From NCBI GenBank assembly GCA_013399115.1, contig VXAA01000904.1, forward strand, positions 141,979 to 205,978: a stretch of DNA of 64,000 nucleotides. The letters are read 5' to 3'. Positions 54,423 to 64,000 of the stretch are shown piece after piece. Made by a program: the position numbers and the translations under genes. The DNA comes from Anseranas semipalmata. Taxonomy: Eukaryota > Chordata > Aves > Anseriformes > Anseranatidae. The notes below the pieces were generated by a model. The model saw only the letters and a list, made by a program, of their open reading frames with translations. It did not search any database and was not told where the DNA came from. Numbering within the stretch: position 1 is the first letter of the stretch; every line of letters starts with the position of its first letter.

Positions 54423-56399
54423 TTTAAGTACTAAAAATCTGTTCCTTCCACTCTGAAAGGCTCTATTTACATTCCATTTTACCAGCATCTTCAGAGTGTC
54501 CCAGTAATGTGCTGAATTGCAGACTGATAACAAATATGTTCTGTATAAAAGTTAGTTGCCAATTGGTATGATAATAAGATCAAGAAAGCCCTAAAATATT
54601 AGAGAAGGTACTAAACTTGAAAGTTCAAACATTTTTTTCTGTAGTAGCATCATCTTAAAATATGGTCTTTTTTTATTGTAGTTTATAAAATGAAGTTTCT
54701 TAAGGAACTTTACATCAACAGGATGTACCATAATCTAACCAATTAAGCTTTCCATGCTGTATTACGTATTGCTTAAATAAAGTGAAATTGCTAAATGACA
54801 GGTTAAGATGCATAATAACAGACTATGCTTTTTAAAAAGTCATTAGTATTTTTCATTTTACTGTTCATTTCTAACTGTGTAAAAATATCTAATATCTATC
54901 AATACCACTTTTTAGCAGTTAACGAAGTTGTACGGTCCTATGGTATGTACTTAAGCAAAGATACCATATTGTGTTGTACTTCTAACCTAACAAAGATTAT
55001 TTTGAATTTGAAGCATAGTTATGAAATTCTGGAATTTTTTTGCTGTGCATGACAGCTCTCTTCCCTTGGAGCAGGAGTGTTAGGGTAGAGCAGTGGTTTG
55101 GCACTGTGCTTTCCACTGCAACATAAGTGGCTTGGGATGCTCTGTTAGTCTTCTAGCTCTTTGATTCTACCTCTGCGAAATAGTTACTGTTCTTTGCATA
55201 GACACTGGTAAGCATAGGCATCAGTGTGTCTATGTGGTAAGCAGTGAAATCATGAACAGTAATATTTTAAGAGCTGTTTTGGGACACCACTTCGTAAAGG
55301 TTACAACTTGCTTTCATACAGGTGCTTTAGGTGCTATGAATCACCTCATCCTTCGTTCTGGTTTTACAGATATTGTCTGTAACTAAGGACAGTAAATTCT
55401 TCCCCTTCTCTTTGCCCTTTTTTTTTTTTCCCCTTCCCCATCCCTAGGAAAAGTGTTCAGGCACTCACCCTGACCAGTCACTTCCAACTGAATCCCCATC
55501 TAATGAAGCTTTTGTATGCTTTTTCATCACTCAGAAAAACTGTGATTGTTTGTTTCAAGGGGCAGGAGATGGATTATTATTCTTGCCTGTCGAAAAACAA
55601 TGAAAAAAAAATCCTAGAGGGACAAACACTGTCAAAGAATCGATAGCCTAACTGTCAGGGTATTCAGTTGGGATAGCAAAACCCCAGACCCAAGTCCTTT
55701 TCTGTGTTAGTGCCTTCTTGTGTTCTGAGCTCTCTTATTGGAATGTTCTGTTTTATATTGCATAAACTTCATAATGCATTAAAATTGCATAATTTAATAC
55801 AGTAAGGGCTCAAACTTTCTAATAGCCGAAGTTCAGTTCTTAATCACACAGGAATTAAGTATCAGGACAGTGGACTAGAAGCACTTTTTTGCTCTGAAGT
55901 CTTGCCCAGAAGTCCCAACCTGATCTTTAAGAACTCACAACAATTGTTGGGTGAATAATCATCTTCCACCAAGAATGAAACAGACTTGTATTGCTAAGAC
56001 ATTCTTGATTCCTGCTCAGCTGTGTCTGCAACATTAACATCATTAAATTATAGGAAACAGTAAAGTTGTTATTTCCTAAATGCTGTGAACCATCCCAGCT
56101 CTACAGTAATGGAAGTAGCTTTTGTGGCTTTTCTTTTATTACTTACCACAGCTGGTCTCTACCATTTTCAAATCTGTGATTCCATGACTTGTTTGGTTTC
56201 TTTTAGTTTGCATATGTGTTAAAATGTTACAGTTCACAACTCCATTACTTGTTCAACTAGTAGTACCTGTACAGAAAATAGCAGATGTACATCTTTGCCT
56301 CTCAAGAACCTTTTCAAGTATTATTTAGAGATTTCATATTTTTCATACATGCATATGTGTACAAATTATATTGAAAATCTTCCTGCTTAGTAATGACTA

Positions 56400-56625
56400 T
56401 TGCTGTTTCTTTTGTGCTTTTAAAACTATATGTCATTAGCAGATTATGCACTTGAAAATGCTGGCTGTTGATTAGTTCAGTTTCAGCCAGTGCAAATCCC
56501 CTTGCTCTTGAATTAGAGAAAAGCTAAGAGAGCCATGATTGCACCTGAATTAATTAAATTGAAATAGTCTGTATGAGAATATTTGCTTAATAATCTGTTC
56601 ACTGCTTCTGTAGTGCAAAAGACAT
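56400..56625. other. Candidate conserved noncoding block
   Basis: The stretch has TGTCATTAGCAGATTA, TTGATTAG and CTGAATTAATTAAATTG motifs, no repeat structure and no frame. The motif density suggests an intronic enhancer near the copine exon, but nothing here shows conservation directly. Confidence 0.25.
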
Positions 56626-56639
56626 ATGACTAGTTTTTT

Positions 56640-56722
56640 CAAGGTATTTGAATTCCTAAATCTCATTAGATGTCTGTATGCCTCCTTAGGTATCTAAATA
56701 CCTTTAAATACTTGGCCTTTGA
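56640..56722. repeat. Old sauropsid interspersed repeat fragment
   Basis: The order TTCCTAAATCTCATTAGATG, TTAGGTATCTAAATACCTTT, AAATACTTGGCC matches the common reptile repeat texture 'gcctaaatctcattg ... ttaggcacctaaatacctttgaaaatctggcc'. It is divergent and from memory; the family name is not recalled. Confidence 0.45.
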
Positions 56723-59202
56723 TCTCCTCCAAATGAAGTTGCTCAATTCATTAGTGGAATGAATAATGTACTTTATTAGATATGAATGTCATATTCTACC
56801 AGGGCTGACTCAGAGCACAAGGAAATCTTTCACGCAATACTCTCCCTAACTTTACCTAACCATTTAAACACCTCAGTTATCCCCAGGAAGCTCTTGGTTT
56901 GCCATTGCAGTGTGATCTCTGAGGCTCTAAGATTTTCAGTTCTAGATTAATCTTGCCAGTCAAAGTTAATGGAATTACTTGTACAGTTTGTACTGCTTTG
57001 TTTTTACATACTTTATCTTTTTGTATGAATTACTGTAGCAGTCTTTAGAAAACTAATTTAAAATTTAGTTTGCTATTATTATGAGTTATTATTATAACTA
57101 ATTATAAAAGGGCTGCATACACTACATATTAATTAAATTCAAATACATTTTATGATATTGATAAGCTATTTCCTGTAATAACATTATTGCCTCTCATGTT
57201 ATGGACATCTTGTTTCTCAGTGTTCTGTTTTGATTGACTATTTTCAGGCACAGATCTTTAACAGGAACAGGGAGAGGTGTCATTCAGATGTAAAAAGGCT
57301 GTGAGCTTATCAGTACTATAGGGAACAAAAGAAATCTTAAAGAGAGATGAGTATGGTACAGAAAGTATCATATGTACAGAAGGGATGATTACAGCAATAA
57401 AACTGGCTCTACTAAAAACAAAAAACAAACAAAAAGTGTGAGCAGTTATACAGAATGAGACTTTCTTCATTATGGACATATGTCTGAACTTACTCTCTTG
57501 CAGGGTTTTCTTGGTATCCTTGAAGGCTCAACTCATTCCCAACACCCTTTTTTCATGAGAGCAGAGTAAGACCACTGGTATCTACCTGCTGTCTGGTCTC
57601 TCTTCATGTTCAAATGTAGTATATTTGATGTGCCTCTGCCACCATTCGTCAAAATTATTTGGTGGATTCAGAAGTAGCTGGGGAATACATATCAAGACAG
57701 ACACAAGCACATCAGAGTTGTATAGATCTTGCTTTGTCGGAAACCAGGGTAACGATGAATGTGTGAAGAAGGAGAGGAAGTCTTTTCACTGTGAAACAGA
57801 GCTACCTCAGTTATTCTGCTCTGTCTTAAATCAGTCATTTACCCACACAGGTGAAATGTCAATAAAGTCTGTCACTTTATTTGTGGGTGTTTAGAATCTT
57901 ACAGTAGTTGACTTACATATAGATTAGAGCAGGAGCACACTAAAATGTAATTGACAAGCTTTAAGATACATTTTACAAAGTTTAAATCTCCAGTCATTTG
58001 TCTAGCCACTCTGGTTGCATCATTCTACTTAAAAGTGTGTCATGAAAGTATTACATCCCTTCATTTGGGAGACATTGTAGCTGTGAAAAGGGCACTTTAT
58101 GGGTTGCCCTCATTTTCATGCAAGAAGTGGACAGCTTAATAGAATGTATTTCGTAAGTATTTAATACTTTTCATATCGTTATATCCTGAGTTTTGGATAT
58201 CACAGAATCCTTCTTTTGGTGTACAGAAAACAGAGCCAAGTCACTCTAGTTGTATGTATTAAAACCACTGCCCCAGCTTGGCAAGATACCAATTGCTTGT
58301 CAAGAAAGGAACAGAACTTAGACAAAAGATGCTTTAGGTTAGGCCAGCTGTACATTTTAGCACCTTTTGTGGCAAACAATTCAAAAAGCTGTAACTTCAG
58401 GAAGCTGTAAAAACTCGTTCAAATCAGCTGTTGTTTTAGAAGGACAGGGTGCTGTACAGTGCTGAACAGTTTGAACCTGGTGACTGAAATTTCACAAGCA
58501 CTTGTCTCAGTTCTTGAATCTCAGCAATGCTGAATACAACATGGTACCAGCAAAAAGCCACAAACTACCACTTCTGGTGAAAGAACAGAGCAATTAAGAG
58601 AGTCAACACACTGGGTCCTCTCCAAAGATGTGGAAAACAGCCCAAGAATGCTTACGTAGCATTCATTCTCTCTCTGCAAGTGGTGAGGTGCAAGCAGAGA
58701 GGGTGACGGTAAGATAGAGATAGATTTCTTACAAAGTGAGTTTGAAGTACTTGATGGTTTTAGTAGCTATTAGTTAATTCAACTGGAGTAGGGCAACTAT
58801 GACACTGTGGTACAGGAGTTTGAAGAATCCCCTTTGAAAAAGAACATGTTTGTTCACATTTCTAAATTAAAACAAAATGAAGTTATGGAAAGCTGATGTA
58901 ATGCTGAAGACTGAGTCTTGTCAGTTTGGGTTATTAACTGATCTCATCTTAAGACATTAAATTCTAACTCATAACTGAGGCAAAACACTTTGGTTGGAAA
59001 AGGCAACCGCAGGGCACAGAATTAGCCCTTCCTGAAGTTTAAGGAGGGAAGAGGAAGCAGAGATGTGGTACCGTGAAATGTAAATAATTATATCACAGAG
59101 AAATGCAATTTGGGCAGAATGTGCAAATTCCTAGCTGGCCTCATGGCCACCACCACAGGGAGGTGTACACACTGCTATAAACAAAGTAGTGCCACGCCTA
59201 AA

Positions 59203-59219
59203 AATATATATATATATAC
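59203..59219. repeat. AT microsatellite
   Basis: A pure run of AT dinucleotides is visible. Confidence 0.9.
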
Positions 59220-59764
59220 TGATAGCAGAATGAAATATGCCACTTGGGAAGTACGTGCATAGTGTGAGCAAAATGAAACATGAGAAGGTTAACTCGGAGA
59301 GGATTAGTAGGTACTATCATAGCTAAAAGTGTGTGGGTTAGCAGTCCAAAAGCAGCTGCAGTGTTCATGAGGCTTAAGTTGGACACTGGTGCATGAGCTA
59401 ACGTGATGCCAAAACCACAGACAAGTGTCAGATCTTGCAGTGGTCATTCTGCAGCTAGAGAGGTAGTTCAACTGCAAATTTAGAAAGACACAAATTAAAT
59501 ATTGCCTAGAGGAGAATGGGAGAGTAATGCTTGTTGAGTGAAAAGCCCTATCAATGGGGCTGATCAGGAATAAACAGCCGCTGGAGGGCAGTTGGAAATC
59601 TGAAGAAGAATTTGCAGGTGCTTGCAAGGGTTGGTGAAAAATTCAAGATATTTTTGGAAGGAGTGTAGCTACCCTGCTCGATTCATCAACACTGTTCTAG
59701 CGGATGCTGTTATAAAAAACACTGTTTCTGCACGCATCACTGTTCTTCAGTGGGACATTGCTTC

Positions 59765-59769
59765 TCCAG
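59765..59769. repeat. Target-site duplication, left copy (TCCAG)
   Basis: TCCAG directly precedes the LTR and recurs directly after it at 60328-60332. Confidence 0.85.
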
Positions 59770-60327
59770 TATTGTGGTTTAAGCCTGGCAGGCAGCTCAA
59801 CACCACACAGCCACTCGTTCTCTCTCCCCACATGGGATGGGGGAGAGAATCGGAAAGGTAAAAATGCAAGAACTCAGGGGTTGACATAAAGACGGTTCAC
59901 TAGGTAAAGCAAAGGCTGCGTGTGCAAGCAAGGCAAAGCAAGGAATCCATTCGCTTCTTCCCGTCAGCAGGCAGGTGTTCAGCCACTTCCAGGAAAGTTG
60001 GGCTCATCACATGTAATGGTTTCGTGGGAAGACAAACACCACCACTTGAATGTCCCCCCCCTTCCTTCTTTTTTACCGCAGCTTTTATTGTTCAGCACAA
60101 TGCCATATGGAATGGGGTATCCCTTCAGCCAGCTTGGGCCAGCTGTCCTGGCTGTGTCCCCTCCCAGCTCTGAGAAGCTGAAATGTCCTTGGCTCTGCGT
60201 AAGCACCGCTCCGCAACAACTGAAACATCAGTGTGTTATCAATACTGTTTTAATCAAAAATCGAAAACACAGCACCATACAAGCCTCTGTGAAGAAAATT
60301 AACTCTATCCCAGCCAAAACGGTGACA
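59770..60327 (-). mobile_element. Solo LTR of the same bird endogenous-retrovirus family
   Basis: The 558-nt element has the family start (TATTGTGGTTTAAG, with TA in place of TG) and end (TCTATCCCAGCCAAAAC, then GACA). It is flanked by a perfect TCCAG duplication. It aligns along its length with the LTR at 42.5 kb, including the CACACAGCCACTCG, CATATGGAATGGGGTATCCC and GTGTTATCAATACTG blocks. It is about 60 nt shorter and has lost the first G of its terminus and the CRE-like site, so it looks more decayed or from a different subfamily. Sense is minus by comparison. Frames of 75-155 codons inside it are incidental. Confidence 0.88.
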
Positions 60328-60332
60328 TCCAG
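60328..60332. repeat. Target-site duplication, right copy (TCCAG)
   Basis: This is identical to the five bases that precede the LTR. Confidence 0.85.
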
Positions 60333-63300
60333 ACACCAGATTGTAATGCGTGTGGCACCAAGGGCTCTACACTGGGCAAGTGAATGAATTTGATGGTGAA
60401 GATTGTCTGTGTAAAAGGCATTTGGATCAAGGGAAAAATGCTGGTAAATATGACTAGGTGCTCTTAGTGGTCCTGATAAGATTTGGGTCTGCTAGAAGAA
60501 AGCTAAGAAACTATGCAAGGCCATATAACATAATCAGGGAAGAAGAATAACACTTCTGGGAGAAGAATTAACACAGAGGTGCTGGGAAATGATTGTTAGG
60601 CTGAAGCTATTTGTCTCACTATCCCAACTGGCAAGGAAGAGATACAAAGATTTCTTGGGAGTTGTGTACTGTGGAGGGAAATTTGTGCCTAACCTAGTTG
60701 TCTAAATAGGTAAATTTAGGGGTCCTGTAAGGAGGTCCAAGGGGCAGAGGAAGTCATTCTGAATACAGAATTTGAGAGATTGAAGGAGTTATTTAAAATT
60801 ACCCTGTATTCTAGTGCTATTACAGTAAGCACAAAACTAATTTGCCCTCATTCTTTCCACTAAGCATGCTATTTGCCTAGTCCTTAGTTCTGTGAAAGTC
60901 AGACTGGTGGTTCACATCTCACAAGAGTTAACAAAAACCAAGTGACATAGCATATAAATAGAAAAGGAGCTGTGGCCATTATCCATAGAAGTTTCAAGAA
61001 GCCTTTAACAAAAGAATATTGGTGTTATACCCAGAGCTAGATATTACATGTCAATTTAATTCAAGTAAACCAACTAACAAAAACCACACAGCTTTCTGAT
61101 CCCAGAGGAAATATGGAATATGATCATCAGACCTCCTGCTCAGGGTGACACTTTGCAAAACTTAGTCAATACTATTTAAAGAACTTGGACCAGCCCCAGC
61201 TGTTAATGTAAACAGGATTTCTCAGTATAATATATGGGATTTATCTGTTCCCACCAATGCTAAAATAAATAGGTCAAAAAGCCATATTGAAATCTTCTTG
61301 TTAGTTTGATTTATAAGCATTGGGAATAGTGCATGATATTGTTGAATGTTATCCCTGTATTTGAAAGAACGAAGGAGCACATGGAGAAAGTATTTTGAAA
61401 GGTTCTTATACAAGCCAGTTAGAATAGGTCATTATATATCACAGCTGATTAGTCACAACTCAGACACAGGAGAGAGCAAACCTTCATCAGAGTCCTTTTC
61501 TCTGAGTGACTACTGGGCAATGCACTGTACACAGCTGGTGTTAGTGCCTTGGTGCTTTTATCCAAAATTCTGTATCTGTTCGTACTTCTTAAATAAAAAT
61601 AGCAAGGCACCTTTTATATATTTTAAATTGGAGATAGGATCAAAGGGCAATGTGGGAATCCAGTTTTAATCACAGCAATATAGAGCATCTGTTCAGATCT
61701 ATTGTCAGCCTATTTGCACTTGGATGTAATAAAGCAAATTTAGATCATCTTCAAGGGAATTTCTCACCTCCATCTTACCCAGAGCTGATATCCCTTGGCA
61801 GTACAGACCAGAAATCTAGTTGAGATGACGTTCATAGGAGGTAAATAGGAATCACTTCATGTGCATATCCCCCCTCTCTGAAACAGAGCAGCTGCTTTTA
61901 CATTCTATGCTACCTCTTGCAAATGTATTAAGTATGATACATATTATTGGACATGTGGCTGTCTTAGACCAGAACTGTGTAATAATTTATACGTGGCTGT
62001 AGCCACAGATAACCTTAACTTCACTTCTCAATTCTCTCTTAGCTTCACCTCTTAAATCTCTGAGGTTTCTACATCCATTTCTTCACTGGTAGGTAATGCT
62101 TCTAATAAAATGTTCATGAAAAAAATGTGTTCTGGAAATGTAACGATGTCTACTAGGTCTGAACTGGATTCTAATACCTGTATTTTTGAAAGAAGAGAGG
62201 CATTTACATCCTGGCACTTCTTCACATCAGGTTGCACAAAATTTTTCTCTGAAAGTGAAGTTTTAAATTGCAAGTTTTTGAAGTAGGAGTCAAACCAGAC
62301 TCCTGATGGTTAATTATCATAAGCCATTTTGCAACTTCATGCATCTCTAACCCTGAACTTAGGCAGATGTTTTCTAGGCCCATGAGTTATTGCTGTTTAG
62401 GACTCACTTTCTGGCAATCAGGTCTGCTAACACTTGTTATGATGATGTTCAGGAGATGATTTACACTGATACATAAACAATAGATATGTTATATAATTGG
62501 TGGCAGCTTCTGGAGAAGTGGCTCTTTTCACCAGTGAACACTGCTTTTTGTACGCTGCATGAACAAAAAGGGCAATTTCCTGCTAGAGAATACCAATTCC
62601 TTATCAGTTATCGCAATGATAGTCTGCTGATCCTAAATCACTGGTTACTGGTTTGAGAAAATGATCTTGGCACGTTATTGCCAGATGGAATATTCATTTT
62701 ACTGACCACATAATTAACAACTGATAAATGTTTGCACACAAATACACGTATTTACATATGCAGGGTCCTCACTGTGTCATGACAATGCTAATGGCTTAGA
62801 GAGCTAGTTTTATTAATGTGATGTAGTAATGGGAATGTCAGAATAAATTACCTTCCCTGGAACTGTGAGCTGTCTGTCACCTGCATGGGAGCTCCCAAGC
62901 TTCAGATTTTTTTCTGTCCGATGCCACTTGAAAGCTGTGACAATTTCCAAAGCACCAAAAGGAGCTGTAGGGATTTGAGTCATTCATGAAGAAAAGTCCT
63001 GCTGTCTTTAAAGGAGGCTAGCTTAAGGACAATTTCCCGTCCAAGTTTTGCATCATACTGGAGATATATATATGTAACATATCTGAAGAGGTTTCTGGTA
63101 CGCAACACCCACAGCTTTCAGTGGAAGAGCTTAATGTATTTTACAGTGTTGTCTGTACATCTTGGGGAAAGCAGAGAAGTCATAGAGATGTATGTGTCCT
63201 GCTCCCCAGCTGCCATAATTCATTGTAGATACAGAACCCACAATTTAATAATATATTAAGAACAATCATATTTCGGTATCACCTTTCATCTGAGAATCTT

Positions 63301-63779
63301 AAACAAGGTTATGTAATTTTGCTTCTCACAGTTCACAGGAGTGCAACAATTTTTAGTTGAACCTATTTAGCTAGCAAGAAAAAGAGAGGTATGGGTGACT
63401 TAAGGGGTTGCAGTGAACATCTTTCCAAGATCCTAGGAAAGAAGAACATCTAAATCCTGGCATTACTGGTCTTCTTCCATGCTCTCCTGTCTAACATCCC
63501 TTGCTGCCACAGACCAATATTTGTTGTGAAATCATTAAGTTAATTTGGAAAAGTGAGTGAGGTGATGGCAGCAATTGGCTTATGGAAGGCAGTCGAAAAA
63601 GGATGAGTGCCAAATTATTCATTTAAGTAATAACCACCTGCAAAAATGCAGGGTATAGAAATACTGGGGTACAGAAATAATGGGCTTTGATTACAGAGAA
63701 TCAGGTTAGCTCTTAGGAAGATATATTTATGGTGAGGATAACAAGTAGCATAAAAAATTGCTGGAGAAGGGTGTTTCTC
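60333..63779 (+). other. Downstream intron, second part
   Basis: No gene is firmly supported. The only frame with protein-like composition is on the minus strand at 62052-62273. The rest is AT-rich unique-looking sequence with no recognised repeat and no further copine exon. Confidence 0.5.
62052..62273 (-). pseudogene. Unrecognised protein-like minus-strand frame, possible pseudogene or terminal exon
   Basis: The frame has 73 codons before its stop and continues upstream for at least 11 more without an ATG. It is acidic and serine-rich near its end (TSEEMDVETSEI at the C-terminus), and its codon use looks more like a gene than the surrounding frames do. A second minus-strand frame, shifted by one, is open for about 50 codons immediately upstream and overlaps it. 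That would fit a frameshifted processed pseudogene. CATCAG at the upstream edge could act as an acceptor, but its pyrimidine tract is poor. I recognise no family, and chance remains quite possible. Confidence 0.2.
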
Positions 63780-63905
63780 TGCCTCTGGATATCTGAGACA
63801 CGTCGGTCAGGAATAGCTGACCTAGTTGTAGCTGGTCCTGCATGAGGGCTGGGGAGCTGGACAAAGTGATTCTGAAGGTCCTGTCCAGCCCTGTGCTAAT
63901 ACTTC
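63780..63905 (+). mobile_element. CR1 LINE 3'-end fragment, sense
   Basis: The sequence around GGAGCTGGACAAAGTGATTC, TGAAGGTCCTGTCCAGCCCT and the following TGTGCTAATACTTCTG matches the typical end of bird CR1 copies ('ctggactagatgatct ... ggtcccttccaacccta ... attctatgattct'). It is divergent and lacks the tandem ATTCTATG tail units. Only about 125 nt of the 3' end are present. Confidence 0.7.
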
Positions 63906-64000
63906 TGTCTCACATTTAAAGCTCTTTTAAAACTTGCTTCTGTCCTGCTGCCTCCATCATGACAGTTGCTGAGTAGAATCTGAGGTGCCATTTCCACGTG

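Noticed and set aside
59920..60387. 155-codon + strand frame
   Set aside because: It runs through the solo LTR in the antisense direction and out past its edge, so it is a by-product of the repeat.

Overview
The window looks like AT-rich, intron-dominated nuclear DNA from a bird, probably Neoaves. The evidence is two solo LTRs of a bird endogenous-retrovirus family, with ends close to AACTCTATCCCAGCC, plus chimeric LTR material sharing that end, two CR1 LINE fragments, and degenerate MIR-like and other old amniote repeats. These repeat assignments are from memory of the families; no search was run.

The only protein-coding sequence I can support is one internal exon at 51465-51644 on the + strand. 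It is 180 nt, phase 0, with a canonical acceptor and donor. It encodes 60 residues from the middle of the first C2 domain of a copine, best matching copine-4 (CPNE4). The window would then be about 51 kb of one CPNE4 intron, this exon, and about 12 kb of the next intron. I looked for the flanking CPNE4 exons by eye and did not find them. The other open reading frames are short, unrecognised, or lie inside repeats.

Layout: 1-4.7 kb is intron with purine-rich tracts and two head-to-tail MIR-like copies. 4.68-5.26 kb is a GC-rich chimeric LTR fragment. 5.3-13 kb is intron with a CpG-rich patch near 8.2 kb and a candidate conserved block near 10.5 kb. 13-14.9 kb is an old CR1 LINE in antisense. 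15-42.5 kb is intron with a MIR-like fragment, a second NotI-containing GC-richer patch, and AT-rich blocks that resemble conserved noncoding elements. 42.5-43.1 kb is a solo LTR with a perfect 5-bp target duplication. 43.9-44.0 kb is a degenerate SINE-like repeat. 51.5 kb holds the exon. 52.1-52.3 and 56.6-56.7 kb are fold-back-type old repeats. 59.8-60.3 kb is a second solo LTR, also with a perfect 5-bp duplication. 63.8-63.9 kb is a CR1 3' end in sense.

Two window-scale patterns stand out. Long poly-T runs on the + strand far outnumber poly-A runs. All LTR material and the large CR1 lie antisense to the inferred CPNE4 transcription. I see no convincing new biological system. The items most worth checking are the chimeric LTR, the CpG patch, a protein-like minus-strand reading frame near 62.2 kb, and the candidate conserved blocks.
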